From: a virus
Strand: one strand, 5' to 3'
Length of the DNA: 34,997 nucleotides
IMG/VR virus record: IMGVR_UViG_3300042691_055943
Coordinates: 1-34,997 of that record
Shown piece by piece: positions 26,811 through 34,997 of the stretch. The translations under genes were made by a program, and so were the position numbers. Under the pieces are notes generated by a model. It searched no databases, had not been told where the DNA came from, and saw only the letters and a list, made by a program, of their open reading frames with translations. How positions within the stretch are numbered: the first letter of the stretch is position 1; each line of letters begins with the position of its first letter.

Positions 26811-27652
26811 GCTTTGATCCTGCGGGGACGAGGGCGGCTTGGTTCGGATTTTGTTTCCGGCATGGCGGCGACCGGTTGCGGGCGGTGTTCATGCGCCACG
26901 GCTTTTCCGTCGACCCAGCGGATATGATCGATCGAAACGCCTCGTGCGGTCAGGTTGTAGAGGTCTCCTTCCACCGCATTCCGGCAGGATTCCATGTGGC
27001 CAACGTCCCATGAGGCGGTTCCGGTTCCAAAACCGGGGATGCAGTCGTGTCCGATCAAGGTGATGGTCTTCGCCTTTAGGACTTCCTCGGCCAAGCGCAG
27101 AGCGCAGCGGACGGTGAACATGCCGTCTGAGATGCCGAGGCGATCGATGGCAAACCACGGTCCGCTTGGTTTGGTGGCGAGATAGCGACGTTGGGTAACC
27201 CGCACCGCATCGGTCACCACGTTGCGGATGGTAGCATCGGCAAAACCGTCATTAGCGATGAAGTAATCAAAGCGGGGCAGCACATGGGCGGCCTCATTGA
27301 CGGCGATCACCGCGCCGGTCGGTGGGTGCTGGGTCAATTCTTCACGTACGAACTTGCCTGGGCAAACGATGGTGACGTGGTCGGCCTGGGGCAGGGTTTC
27401 AAGTTCTTCGTGGTGGATCGGCGCTGCGCCAAGCTTGCCGTCGAGTTCTTTGGTGCCGTGGATCCGGTAGGCATCGACAATGCCAGGATAACCGGGGGCA
27501 TAAATGGAATCAAAACCCGGTTCGGCATAGGTGGTCGGGAGCCAGTATCGGGCGTTGCGACAGGCGACGGCGGTGACGCCGGGCACCGCCAATAGGCGGG
27601 CGCGGGTTCCCTCAAAGTCGGCTTCGGGGTGGAGAAACGCGACAACGCGCAT
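26807..27652 (-). CDS. DUF115-like phage protein
   Basis: A 281-residue soluble protein. 'VTIVCPGKFVREELTQHPPTGAVIAVNEAAHVLPRFDYFIANDGF' has the form of DUF115/MptE-like domains (nucleotide-sugar or pterin-type Rossmann fold: G-S/K-x, 'IAVN-A', 'D-F---D'), and 'TITLIGHDCIPGFGTG' continues the fold. Family members are found in glycan biosynthesis and in phages; a sugar-modifying role for the virion or host surface is a guess. It lies 62 nt after the major capsid gene, beyond a hairpin. Confidence 0.6.
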   Translation of the reverse strand: MRVVAFLHPEADFEGTRARLLAVPGVTAVACRNARYWLPTTYAEPGFDSIYAPGYPGIVDAYRIHGTKELDGKLGAAPIHHEELETLPQADHVTIVCPGKFVREELTQHPPTGAVIAVNEAAHVLPRFDYFIANDGFADATIRNVVTDAVRVTQRRYLATKPSGPWFAIDRLGISDGMFTVRCALRLAEEVLKAKTITLIGHDCIPGFGTGTASWDVGHMESCRNAVEGDLYNLTARGVSIDHIRWVDGKAVAHEHRPQPVAAMPETKSEPSRPRPRRIKA

Positions 27653-27674
27653 GAATGCTCCGGCGGTGGTGTGG

Positions 27675-27698
27675 CCGCCCTGCGTACATGCAGGGCGG
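27675..27698 (-). terminator. Hairpin after the major capsid gene
   Basis: A perfect 9-bp GC-rich stem, CCGCCCTGC / GCAGGGCGG with a 6-nt loop, lies between the capsid stop (27715) and the next start (27652). There is no U run, so it is more likely an attenuator or an mRNA 3' end stabiliser than a full terminator. Confidence 0.5.
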
Positions 27699-27714
27699 AC
27701 CCATCACCGTCGGA

Positions 27715-28713
27715 TCAGGTCGACTTGATGACAACGCCTGCGCGCTGCTTCATGTCGGTGCTGGCCGCATCCCAATTCGTCGCGGTGGCCAGGGCCGTGT
27801 CGTCGGGGTTCGCGCCGCCGTTGGCGTAGTCGTAGGCAAAACCCTTGAGCCCGAGGAACCAGTCGCGTTCGCCCTGGATCCGGACGCGCATGTTTTCGTA
27901 ACCGGTCACATCCTGGATGATGATATTGGAAAGTTGATCATCGGCTTCCAGGGTGACGGCACCGGCGGTGAGTCCGAGCGTGTAGTATTTGTCCGTGGTT
28001 TCGTCGAGGATGAGCGAGCTTTCATCGGTGACGATGACCGGCTTGCCGAGGGTTCCGGGTCCGCCGCCGTACAGGGCGACGTTGGCGACCATGTCGTTGA
28101 CGGACGTGGTGGTGCTCAGGTCTTTGCTGACCAAATCGAAGTACGACTTGCTGTGCATGACCCAGCAGACGATGTCGTTGGCTCGATCACCCATCAGGGC
28201 GAGTCCACCGGCCAGCGCGCCCCGGTTGAGGCTGGAATCGGCGGTCGATGCCGAAATATCGTAGAGGTAGGGGCTACGATTCAGAGCGCCGACGAGTGCC
28301 TTGGTCGCGTCAACCAGCATTTTCTGCATGACGGCTTCGGCCGCCATCTTGCCGACCACGGCCGAGAACCCGGCCGGGCTGCCCACGATCTTGCGCAGCG
28401 CATCGTAGGTGACTTCCACGGGACCGATCTTGCGGGACAGGCGGACGCGGGCGTTTTCGCCCTGCGTGACGGTGACCGGGGTCGCGGCCGAATCATGGCC
28501 CGACCCGGTCGCGATGCGGCGGGACACCAGCGATGAAGGGAACTTGAAAAACGATTCTTTGATGAAGTCGCCCGGGATCGTCGCGTCACGAACGATGACG
28601 GCGCCCTTGGTATTGGTGAAAAAACCGTTGATCGCCTGCGCGAGAACCTCGGCGTAGGAGTTACGGATCTGGTCGTGATAGACCTGGAAGTTGGATGCGG
28701 TGGTGATGGCCAT
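27715..28713 (-). CDS. Major capsid protein
   Basis: A 332-residue protein. Its features are 'NFQVYHDQIRNSYAEVLAQAINGFF', a long central region with 'EVTYDALRKIVG', 'WVMHSKSYFDLVSKDL', 'LGKPVIVTDES' and 'YYTLGLTAGAVTLEADDQLSNI', and a C-terminal 'ENMRVRIQGERDWFLGLKGFAYDYANGGANP'. These match phage coat proteins of the HK97-fold type encoded after an S49 protease/scaffold gene. Length is usual. It is preceded by a 47-nt gap. Confidence 0.9.
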   Translation of the reverse strand: MAITTASNFQVYHDQIRNSYAEVLAQAINGFFTNTKGAVIVRDATIPGDFIKESFFKFPSSLVSRRIATGSGHDSAATPVTVTQGENARVRLSRKIGPVEVTYDALRKIVGSPAGFSAVVGKMAAEAVMQKMLVDATKALVGALNRSPYLYDISASTADSSLNRGALAGGLALMGDRANDIVCWVMHSKSYFDLVSKDLSTTTSVNDMVANVALYGGGPGTLGKPVIVTDESSLILDETTDKYYTLGLTAGAVTLEADDQLSNIIIQDVTGYENMRVRIQGERDWFLGLKGFAYDYANGGANPDDTALATATNWDAASTDMKQRAGVVIKST

Positions 28714-28760
28714 GGGATGGTGCTTTCAGGGAGTGGGGGGGTGTGGTTTTGAGGGTTGGT

Positions 28761-29186
28761 TCAGAGGGGCAGCTTGTTGTAGGCGTCGATGCCGTGCTTG
28801 GTCTGATACTCGCCTTTTTCGGAGAAGCTCATGGTCGAGCGGCGCAGTTCCGGCGTGCCCTGGCCAGGGCCGGGGTCGGTGTGGCCAGGGACATGCTTGC
28901 TCAGCTTGGCGAGCGCTGCGTCGGAGGCGGCTTTCGCTGTTTCGGCGGCGACGCGGGCGGTTTCGGCGGCGATGGCCTTGGCCTCGAACTCGGCTGCCTT
29001 GGCCTTGAGCCCGGCGATCTCGGCGGCGGTGGCTTCGTCTTTGGCCTTGGCGACCTGGGCGGCGGCGAAGGATTCCAGGCCGGCGGCGGTCTGGCCGGGC
29101 TTGATGGCCTCGGGCACAAGGGCTGCGGCGAGGGTGGGATTGGCGACGGTGAGAGCGGCGAGCGCCGCCTGGAGCTTGGCGTCCAT
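28761..29186 (-). CDS. Nested scaffold protein (Nu3-like)
   Basis: An internal start within the protease gene. ATG at 29186 has AAGGA 7 nt upstream, a proper ribosome site. It would give a 141-residue product in the same frame: helical, Ala/Lys/Glu-rich ('AAQVAKAKDEATAAEIAGLKAKAAEFEAKAIAAE'), typical of scaffolds, ending 'GEYQTKHGIDAYNKLPL'. The arrangement is the same as lambda C/Nu3. Expression is inferred. Confidence 0.65.
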   Translation of the reverse strand: MDAKLQAALAALTVANPTLAAALVPEAIKPGQTAAGLESFAAAQVAKAKDEATAAEIAGLKAKAAEFEAKAIAAETARVAAETAKAASDAALAKLSKHVPGHTDPGPGQGTPELRRSTMSFSEKGEYQTKHGIDAYNKLPL

Positions 29187-30197
29187 GGTGTGGTCCTTGC
29201 CGTTGGGCGGCGGTGGGGGGGTGGGTTCGGTTGAGGCAGAGGTCGAACGTCCGTCCCCCCCGTCCCCGTCCTCTGCCGGGAGCAGCGGCGGAGGCTGAGG
29301 AACGGGGGGAGCGTCCGATGATGTGGGTTCGTCGTTTTCATCGGCCGGTGATCCGACCGCGTCGATGAGTCCGAGGGCGAGCGCGTCACCGGCAAGCCAG
29401 ACTTCGCCGGTGAACACGGCATCGAGTTTGGCGGCAGCCAGGCCGCGCCCGGCTGCGACGGCGTCGCGGAAGACTGCGGTGATGCCGTCGATGAGCCGTT
29501 GCGATTGGGCGCGGCGTTCAGCCGAGATCGCGCCATCCATGCCCAGGCCCTTCAACGGGGTACTGCCGACGATTTCCAAGCGGATACCCTGCTGTCCCAT
29601 GGCGACGGTTTCGTCACACATGATCTGCATGGTTCCGAGCGATCCGACGCGAGTTGTCGCGGTGGCGATGATGCGGTCGGCATTGGAGACGAGCCAATAC
29701 GCGGCGCTGGCCAGGGTGCCGGCGGCGTGGACTTCCACCGTTTTTCCGGCGGCCTGGAATCGTGTCAGGGCGGCGGCGGCTTCGCCGGTGCCCGACGTGG
29801 TGCCGCCGCAGCAGTCGACTTCCAGCACCAGTTTCGTCACCGCCGCGTCAGCAGCCAGGGCATCGAAGGCATCCGCCAAGTCAAATGGGTCGATCGCGTT
29901 CAAATATGCCTTCGCCCACCACGGGGCGCGGGCAATGATGTCGCCCACGATTTCGATGGTGGCGACGCCGTTGGCGATCTCGGGGATGATGGGGTTGCCG
30001 CCGTTGTAGATCACACGCTGACGGTCGGCGGGTGAGAGATCGGCGCGAGTCTGGTCGATATTCTGAACGCGCGAATGATCAGGCAGGGCGATGCCCTTGC
30101 TGACGAGTTCACCAATGGAATCCGCGCGGGCCGATAGGGCGCGCAGAGCTTCCGGGGTGATGGACCAGGACTGATGACGCAAGGATGCAAAGGTCAT
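28761..30197 (-). CDS. S49-family head maturation protease with scaffold domain
   Basis: A 478-residue protein starting in an ATGA overlap with the portal stop. Residues ~65-300 are an SppA/S49-type (ClpP-fold) protease: 'VATIEIVGDIIA', 'VTKLVLEVDCCGGT', the nucleophile block 'AAGTLASAAYWLVSNADRIIA' and 'TRVGSLGTMQIM', with a downstream Lys in 'GSTPLKGLGMDGAISAE' as candidate base. A Pro-rich linker (~305-340) follows, then the helical scaffold segment. It matures the prohead, as lambda gpC does. Confidence 0.9.
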   Translation of the reverse strand: MTFASLRHQSWSITPEALRALSARADSIGELVSKGIALPDHSRVQNIDQTRADLSPADRQRVIYNGGNPIIPEIANGVATIEIVGDIIARAPWWAKAYLNAIDPFDLADAFDALAADAAVTKLVLEVDCCGGTTSGTGEAAAALTRFQAAGKTVEVHAAGTLASAAYWLVSNADRIIATATTRVGSLGTMQIMCDETVAMGQQGIRLEIVGSTPLKGLGMDGAISAERRAQSQRLIDGITAVFRDAVAAGRGLAAAKLDAVFTGEVWLAGDALALGLIDAVGSPADENDEPTSSDAPPVPQPPPLLPAEDGDGGDGRSTSASTEPTPPPPPNGKDHTMDAKLQAALAALTVANPTLAAALVPEAIKPGQTAAGLESFAAAQVAKAKDEATAAEIAGLKAKAAEFEAKAIAAETARVAAETAKAASDAALAKLSKHVPGHTDPGPGQGTPELRRSTMSFSEKGEYQTKHGIDAYNKLPL

Positions 30198-31762
30198 GCG
30201 GCACCCTGGACGAAAGCGGTGAGGCGGGCGAACTGCCGGCGCAGCCAGGGCGCACTAGCCTGGGCCGGTGGGTTCGACTGCGGCGGGGAGTTGGGGGACT
30301 GGTCTTCCGTCGCAGGCGCTGCGCTCGGGTCGGCGGGTGTAGGCGGCTGGCCTGGGCCGGAAGAATTGGGGGTGCTGCCGGTGGAAGCGCTGACGCCGTG
30401 CGCGGCTTCAAACACCTTTTCGGCGGCACGAAGTTCGGTTTCATCTTCAAACGATCCACTGACACGGGCGAAGGCGCTGGTCTTGCTGAATCCGGCCTCA
30501 AGCATCGCTTTGACGGTGTTCGCGTCTTTGAGCGCGTCGGTGCTGAACCGGGGCGGACGGCTGTATTTTCCAGCCATGATTTGCGCCCATTTTTCGGTCG
30601 ATAGGGTCATGGTTCCGGTGGCGATGGCATCGGCAATTTCGACCCGGTCGATTACGCCAGCGCATTCGGCAATGTGCTGTTCCTGTTCGGTCTGGGCCCA
30701 GCGGTCGACCTGATCCAGGCTGGCGCGGGCGGACGAAAGGGACGCCTCGGATAGTTGGCAGAGCACCACGTCGACCGCCATGCCAACGGCGGCACACTGG
30801 ATCTTATACATCAACACGCAGTAGGCAGTGAGATCGGTGCCACTGAATTCGGTCTTGGGCAGGTCGATGGTCTGGCCGGATTTTTTGACCCAGATTCCGA
30901 GCGGTCCCTTGACCTGGAAGGTGAATGGGTCGAGCGCGTCACCCGTTGCCTGGGCTTGCTGGTATTCTTCGGGCGTTTCGGCCTCGACGATCATGCCGTG
31001 GATTGCCTGTAGGCGCTTCGCCGCGACGTGGCTTTCCAGTACGCTACCGAGTTGACGCGACAGGATGATCATCGGGGCCAGGCGGGTGACACCGCGCAGC
31101 ATGCCGGGCAGGCAGGTTCCCTTGCGGTGGATCACGTTTGGCGTGCCGTCAGCGGCGAACCAGGGCACGTAGACGGGGGCTGCGTCGGCAGCGCCGGGGC
31201 CAGATTGCAGCCAGTTAGTGTTCGCCACCCATAAGCCGACGATGCGACCGGATGCGTCGATACGGAAGCCGTCGCGGATGGTTGCGGTGTTCAATTCCAT
31301 GGCGGGGTTGCGGATGCGGTCGGGCATCACGATCCGCCATGTGGATCTGCCGCTGTGCCAGGTGCGGATCGCAAACCCTTCTCCGATGGCCCAACTCATC
31401 CAGATCAGGATTGCTTCCATTTCGCGGCGGGTGCGCGACCCTTCTGCGTCGATGTCTTTGCCATACCAGGACATTTCTAGGATGGCGGTGATCACCCGGC
31501 GGGTCTTGAGGTCGGTATCGCTGACGCCGTCTTCTTCCGGCGTAGAGTCGAACAGTGATTGGAGGTGCAGCCCGACCGGCCCCAGGGTGAGGTTGATCGC
31601 CTGGCCAATCATGGCGGCTATAAAGGGGTCATTGCAGGCGAGAGCCATGCCGCGCGAGGCCAGGGTGCGCCATTCGCTGGCGTAGGTGTATTCCTGCGAC
31701 TGGTAGAAGGCGAACCAGTCCGCAAGCAGCGGATGAGCTGATGCGCCGGTGAATTGGGTCAT
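30194..31762 (-). CDS. Portal protein (lambda family)
   Basis: A 522-residue protein with the lambda-type portal pattern: 'EWRTLASRGMALACNDPFIAAMIGQAINLTLGPVGLHLQS', 'WRIVMPDRIRNP', 'VIHRKGTCLPGMLRGVTRLAPMI', 'AAKRLQAIHGMIVEAETPEEYQQ' and 'AVGMAVDVVLCQLSEASLSSARASLDQ'. The C-terminus is Pro/Ser-rich. It forms the dodecameric DNA channel. It overlaps its neighbours by ATGA on both sides. Confidence 0.92.
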   Translation of the reverse strand: MTQFTGASAHPLLADWFAFYQSQEYTYASEWRTLASRGMALACNDPFIAAMIGQAINLTLGPVGLHLQSLFDSTPEEDGVSDTDLKTRRVITAILEMSWYGKDIDAEGSRTRREMEAILIWMSWAIGEGFAIRTWHSGRSTWRIVMPDRIRNPAMELNTATIRDGFRIDASGRIVGLWVANTNWLQSGPGAADAAPVYVPWFAADGTPNVIHRKGTCLPGMLRGVTRLAPMIILSRQLGSVLESHVAAKRLQAIHGMIVEAETPEEYQQAQATGDALDPFTFQVKGPLGIWVKKSGQTIDLPKTEFSGTDLTAYCVLMYKIQCAAVGMAVDVVLCQLSEASLSSARASLDQVDRWAQTEQEQHIAECAGVIDRVEIADAIATGTMTLSTEKWAQIMAGKYSRPPRFSTDALKDANTVKAMLEAGFSKTSAFARVSGSFEDETELRAAEKVFEAAHGVSASTGSTPNSSGPGQPPTPADPSAAPATEDQSPNSPPQSNPPAQASAPWLRRQFARLTAFVQGAA

Positions 31763-32055
31763 ATGAACTTCACCGGGATAGAGAGTCCGCCGTTGCCAGT
31801 CGACATCATTTGACGCAGGAATGACACCAGTGCGCGAGCGGATTCCATGGAAAACTTGGTCGTCTGGTTTTCTAGGGTAACCTCGATGATGCCGCCCCGA
31901 TCGGTGCCTTCCTTGGCGATGCGCAATTGCAGGGCAACTAGGTAGAGATCAGCGGCGGCTGCCACCGTCAACCCGGTCAACGCCGCCATCAATGCGGCAT
32001 CAGTGATGCCGGCCAGGGCCAGGTGTTGCGCGGTGATGACGGTAGTTGCCGCCAT
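31759..32055 (-). CDS. gpW-like head-tail joining protein
   Basis: A 98-residue protein, in the gpW position between terminase and portal. Two helices flank a short hairpin ('TDAALMAALTGLTVAAAADLYLVALQL', 'VTLENQTTKFSMESARALVSFLRQMM'), which resembles gpW. The start lies 3 nt after the stop of the preceding gene and the stop is coupled to the portal start. Confidence 0.7.
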   Translation of the reverse strand: MAATTVITAQHLALAGITDAALMAALTGLTVAAAADLYLVALQLRIAKEGTDRGGIIEVTLENQTTKFSMESARALVSFLRQMMSTGNGGLSIPVKFI

Positions 32056-32058
32056 GAT

Positions 32059-32418
32059 TTAGGCCGTGATGGGATTGACGCGAACGGCCTGGACGACGAT
32101 CGAAGTGATGGCGCTGAACGCCATGTTGAGCTCGCCATTCGCGTCGTTGTACGCGCCGGGCGAGAACGGGCCGAGGACGTAGTTCTTGTTCGCGGCCAGG
32201 GCGATGACGGGGTTGGTGCCGGCGATGCCGGCCGCGCTGCCGTCTGCGATCTTGCTCTGCACCGTCAGGGTGAGGTTGGCTGTGGTCGCGCCGGTCTTGA
32301 TGTGCAGCTGGGTCTTGCCGTCGTTCGCCATCGTCATGGACAACGCGGCGGCGGTGGCTGGCGTGGTGATGTCGACGCCCAGGGGGGTCGCGGCAGTCGC
32401 GGCGGGGATGTTGGCCAT
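32059..32418 (-). CDS. Putative head decoration protein
   Basis: A 119-residue protein, start at ATG 32418 with AAGGAA 6-7 nt upstream; an in-frame start at 32457 is less likely because of this. It is Ala/Thr-rich and beta-patterned ('KTQLHIKTGATTANLTLTVQSKIADG', 'FSAITSIVVQAVRVNPI'). Small beta proteins near the terminase in this gene order are often decoration or stabilising proteins. No firm family motif was recognised. Confidence 0.6.
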   Translation of the reverse strand: MANIPAATAATPLGVDITTPATAAALSMTMANDGKTQLHIKTGATTANLTLTVQSKIADGSAAGIAGTNPVIALAANKNYVLGPFSPGAYNDANGELNMAFSAITSIVVQAVRVNPITA

Positions 32419-32592
32419 GCGGAATTCCTTGGATGGGTGGGCGGAAGATTGGCCCAACCAAATAGCAAGGATTCCAGGACAGGAAGGTGTCTGCGTTGTC
32501 GCGCGACAACAGAAATCAGAACAGCTTGTTAATTTTCACGGTTTTAGATGAGGGCCAAAGTTACGCACGCCAGCGACTTTCCCCTTGCGTTC
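32419..32592 (-). other. Intergenic region with a 16-bp palindrome
   Basis: A 174-nt gap, the largest in the late operon. It holds a perfect palindrome GTTGTCGCGCGACAAC at 32495-32510 and an AT-rich stretch at 32515-32550. A promoter or operator for the capsid genes is possible, but no clear -10/-35 pair is visible. Confidence 0.5.
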
Positions 32593-32823
32593 CTACGCCA
32601 GGCGCGGGGCTGGGCTGTCCTTGAAGTTGTGCCCGCATTTTTTGCAGATGAGAAACACGATGGAATCCTTGCTGCTGCGCACTTTCAATTTGTCGTGACC
32701 ACATTCGTCGCAGCAGGCAACGATCACGGTGGTGCGCCGCTGGCCTTTGGTCCAACCGATGGGCGTCACCGGAGGCGGCCGGTGGCGCCGGGGCTCGTTG
32801 CCGAATCCGACGAGCCAGTTCAC
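32593..32823 (-). CDS. Small zinc-ribbon protein adjacent to terminase
   Basis: A 76-residue protein. 'CCDECGHDKLKVRS' and 'LICKKCGHNFKDSP' are two CxxCGH knuckles about 20 residues apart, a clear zinc ribbon. The GTG start at 32823 overlaps the terL stop (GTGA). It may bind DNA or an RNA polymerase; function is unknown. Confidence 0.75.
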   Translation of the reverse strand: MNWLVGFGNEPRRHRPPPVTPIGWTKGQRRTTVIVACCDECGHDKLKVRSSKDSIVFLICKKCGHNFKDSPAPRLA

Positions 32824-34997
32824 AATCCACCGCCGAATCCGGTGAGCCAGCCGCCGTTGCTGGGTCGGCGGGGGGGGGGAAGTGGTGGTTTTTGGGGCTG
32901 CGCTGGTGCTGGTGTTTGAGGTGCCATTGGGTCAGCAGCGATGAGCGCGGCGGCCTGCCGATGCGCGGCGCGGATAGCGACTTGTTCGTCAAGCTTTGCG
33001 CCCCGGATGCTGGCGCCGATGGCTGCCATGGTCCAAGTATCAAACCAGTGATTGTCCCGGTTTGGCCTAAGTTTCCATTCGTCGGTGGTGCGACCGTTGG
33101 CGGTGACCCGGGTGCGGATTTCGGAGCTTAGCTGGTCTGCGATCATGCGGTGTTGCGAGACTTGGTCTTTGGTTCCGTAGAGGGTCAGGCAGCCGGCATC
33201 ACCGATGCGGGTCAGCAGACGATCAGCGACAAAGGATTTCCAGGCGTTCGCGTCGGCAAGGATGTGCCGCGTTTGGCGTTGGCGTGGTTTGGGAATGCGC
33301 CAACCGGGACCGACCCGGTCTCCGGGCTTTTTCTTCCACTCGTCCATAGATGGTGCTCCTGCTGCGATGGTGCGGCCGAAATAGGGGAGCAGGATGGAGG
33401 CGTGCGCGGATCGGCGGCAGAATTGATACACGGTGTCGGTGCTGTTGCCGTAACCGGCATCGATCACGATCTGGTCGAGGCGCATCACGCCGCCGTCGTC
33501 GCGGGCCCATTCCCTGCCGGCGAGAATTCCGACAAGGGATTCAAGTGCCGCATACAGGGAGGCTTCCCAGGATCCGCCGGGGTGCGCTTTCGCGAGGGTC
33601 TTTTCCACCTCACGATAGGTGAAGTGCGGGCGGCCTTGGTCTGGATAGGTGCCATAGGCGATGCAGTCACCGTCGAATGACTGCGTCCAAGCCATGGTTG
33701 ACCAGTACAGGCATTTTTCCTGCACGTCGATGCCGGCGGTCAGGATGGTAGATTCGATCGGGGCAATGCCTTTGTCGAGTCCGCTCGCCTGGCGCAGGAC
33801 GGCGGCGGCGGTGACCTGTTCGACCTCAGACGATGCCAACGGGTCCATGGGTTCGTTTTGATATTCGGCCATGAAAGTCGCGTGTCCGCGCTTGAGCAGC
33901 AGATTCATCGCGTGTTGAATTGCGCTAAGTTCGGCCAGACCGGGGGTGTGTTTTTTACCGCGCTCGGGCCGTTCGTAGCGTTCGCGCCAGGATGGGATCG
34001 CGCCGGCATCCATCGCGGCTCGGTTCGCCCGGTAGAACGCGGTTGCTCGCTTCATGCCGAATCCAAGCCGCATGTCTTCCTTGTAAATTTCAAAATATTC
34101 GTCCCAAAGCTTTTGATTCGTAGGCATGGTGTGCATCAGCCGCGCCTTGAAGCCCTGCCATTCGGGATGTTCTTTCCGATCAAGGATCTGGTCCGCGAGA
34201 TCACCCTTGTCGATGACGGTGCAGGTGGTCAGGGCGGCGATGCGCTGGCCGGGACCAGCTAGGCCGAGCACGGTCCCGGTGAGCGTGCGCAGGCGTGCAG
34301 CGACCTGGGATACAGAGCGGGCGGATTCATCGGTTTGGGGATCATCGACCAGGACAATGTCTGGGCGGACCTGGGAGCCATCTGCAAGACTGCACTTGGC
34401 ACCGCGAATGCGGCCCGTGATCCCAGCGGTGCGAATGACCGAGCCACCGCCGGCCGCCGATCGAGGAAGGCGCACCGTCGTCTTGGTCCAGAGCAACATG
34501 GTGCGAACGCCTTCGCTAGTCTGACCCTCAGCCCGGCGCGAGATGCCTTCCAGCACAGTGATTGGATACACTGCATCGGGGAAGTCGTCGGAAAGGGCTT
34601 CGTTGTTGTCGAGTTCTTCTTTGATCGAAGAACAGACCAGTTCAGCCGCATCCGCATCCGCCGCGATGACAAACAGGAAGCGCCGGTGGCCGTACAGCAT
34701 GGCCCAAATGCAAGCGCATTCGCAAACTGTGGTTTTTCCCGATCCGCGTGGCATCGCGACCGCGAACTGGCCACCCTCCAGGATCGCCGTCTGAAGACGC
34801 TCGATCATGAGCTTGTGGTCACCCGAAAACGCCAGTGGGAACCGCTGCGGGAAATACTTGGACAAGAACCCAAGCAGGTTCCGGGCGTAGCGTCCACGCC
34901 GCTGCGGATTCTTGCACGGCGGGATCGGCCCGATGTCCCGGGCCGAGGCCCGCCGCGCCTTCCGTCCTGCGCTGTTTTTTTCTCGATCTTGTTGCAT
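32820..34997 (-). CDS. terL: Terminase large subunit (GpA-type)
   Basis: A 725-residue protein that starts at the last base of the window. The ATPase domain has Walker A MPRGSGKTT (82-90) and Walker B IVLVDDP (214-220). The nuclease domain has Asp in 'AGIDVQEK' (Asp424), 'VIDAGYGNSTD' (Asp513) and a C-terminal 'NHWFDTWTMAAIGA'. It cuts concatemers and pumps DNA into proheads. No separate small terminase is recognisable. The Pro-rich C-terminus may contact the portal. If the genome is circular, ATG follows the stop of cassette ORF1 at position 1, with AGGGG about 13 nt upstream. Confidence 0.93.
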   Translation of the reverse strand: MQQDREKNSAGRKARRASARDIGPIPPCKNPQRRGRYARNLLGFLSKYFPQRFPLAFSGDHKLMIERLQTAILEGGQFAVAMPRGSGKTTVCECACIWAMLYGHRRFLFVIAADADAAELVCSSIKEELDNNEALSDDFPDAVYPITVLEGISRRAEGQTSEGVRTMLLWTKTTVRLPRSAAGGGSVIRTAGITGRIRGAKCSLADGSQVRPDIVLVDDPQTDESARSVSQVAARLRTLTGTVLGLAGPGQRIAALTTCTVIDKGDLADQILDRKEHPEWQGFKARLMHTMPTNQKLWDEYFEIYKEDMRLGFGMKRATAFYRANRAAMDAGAIPSWRERYERPERGKKHTPGLAELSAIQHAMNLLLKRGHATFMAEYQNEPMDPLASSEVEQVTAAAVLRQASGLDKGIAPIESTILTAGIDVQEKCLYWSTMAWTQSFDGDCIAYGTYPDQGRPHFTYREVEKTLAKAHPGGSWEASLYAALESLVGILAGREWARDDGGVMRLDQIVIDAGYGNSTDTVYQFCRRSAHASILLPYFGRTIAAGAPSMDEWKKKPGDRVGPGWRIPKPRQRQTRHILADANAWKSFVADRLLTRIGDAGCLTLYGTKDQVSQHRMIADQLSSEIRTRVTANGRTTDEWKLRPNRDNHWFDTWTMAAIGASIRGAKLDEQVAIRAAHRQAAALIAADPMAPQTPAPAQPQKPPLPPPRRPSNGGWLTGFGGGL

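Overview
This 34,997-base window looks like the complete genome of a temperate, lambda-organised tailed phage (siphovirus type) of a GC-rich Gram-negative host. A lipoprotein gene and the general style of the proteins suggest the host type; the taxon cannot be fixed from the sequence. The minus strand opens at base 34997 with the start codon of the large terminase and closes at bases 1-3 with the stop codon of the last gene. An intact phage-type attachment site lies in the middle, with phage genes on both sides. Joining the two ends gives the circular lambda order: cro, replication, accessory genes, terminase, head, tail, int, att, repressor. I therefore read the window as a circular genome linearised at terL; this is inference.

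Late region (34997 down to about 10893, minus strand): terminase, zinc-ribbon protein, putative decoration protein, gpW-like connector, portal, S49 protease with a nested scaffold, major capsid, a DUF115-like protein, two membrane-anchored proteins, a large SGNH esterase fused to a connector-like C-terminus, neck and tail-completion proteins, tail tube, tail chaperone pair joined by an A7 programmed -1 frameshift, tape measure, three related minor tail proteins, an SGNH-bearing tail fibre, DUF1833, NlpC/P60 and a gpJ-like tip protein. Most adjacent genes are coupled through ATGA, GTGA or TGATG overlaps.

Lysogeny region (7294 to 10975): divergent cro-like (minus) and repressor-like (plus) genes flank a 61-bp switch with inverted-repeat operators. 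The repressor heads a plus-strand operon of a hypothetical protein, a lipoprotein, a bacterial-PH membrane protein and a small membrane protein. The operon ends exactly at a 43-bp att core that matches the 3' half of a tRNA-Phe gene, followed by a terminator and the tyrosine integrase.

Early region (7605 down to 2152, minus strand): small regulators, two tiny membrane proteins, zinc-ribbon proteins, a MerR-like protein, a DUF2303 protein and a DUF1376-type replication protein.

The most unusual part is the end of the early operon (2124 down to 1). Five small genes alternate with five 92-94 bp elements that have the full architecture of integron attC sites: 7-bp inverted core ends GCCCAAC and GTTGGRC, 5-nt and 6-7-nt spacers, and a conserved single extrahelical base. 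No integron integrase is present. The elements are translated in one common frame as proline-rich C-terminal tails of the preceding genes. By attC polarity the genes run opposite to the usual cassette direction. The cargo is typical phage accessory genes, with base composition that changes from cassette to cassette. This is a phage-borne, cassette-like array placed between early genes and terminase, and it is the main candidate for something undescribed.
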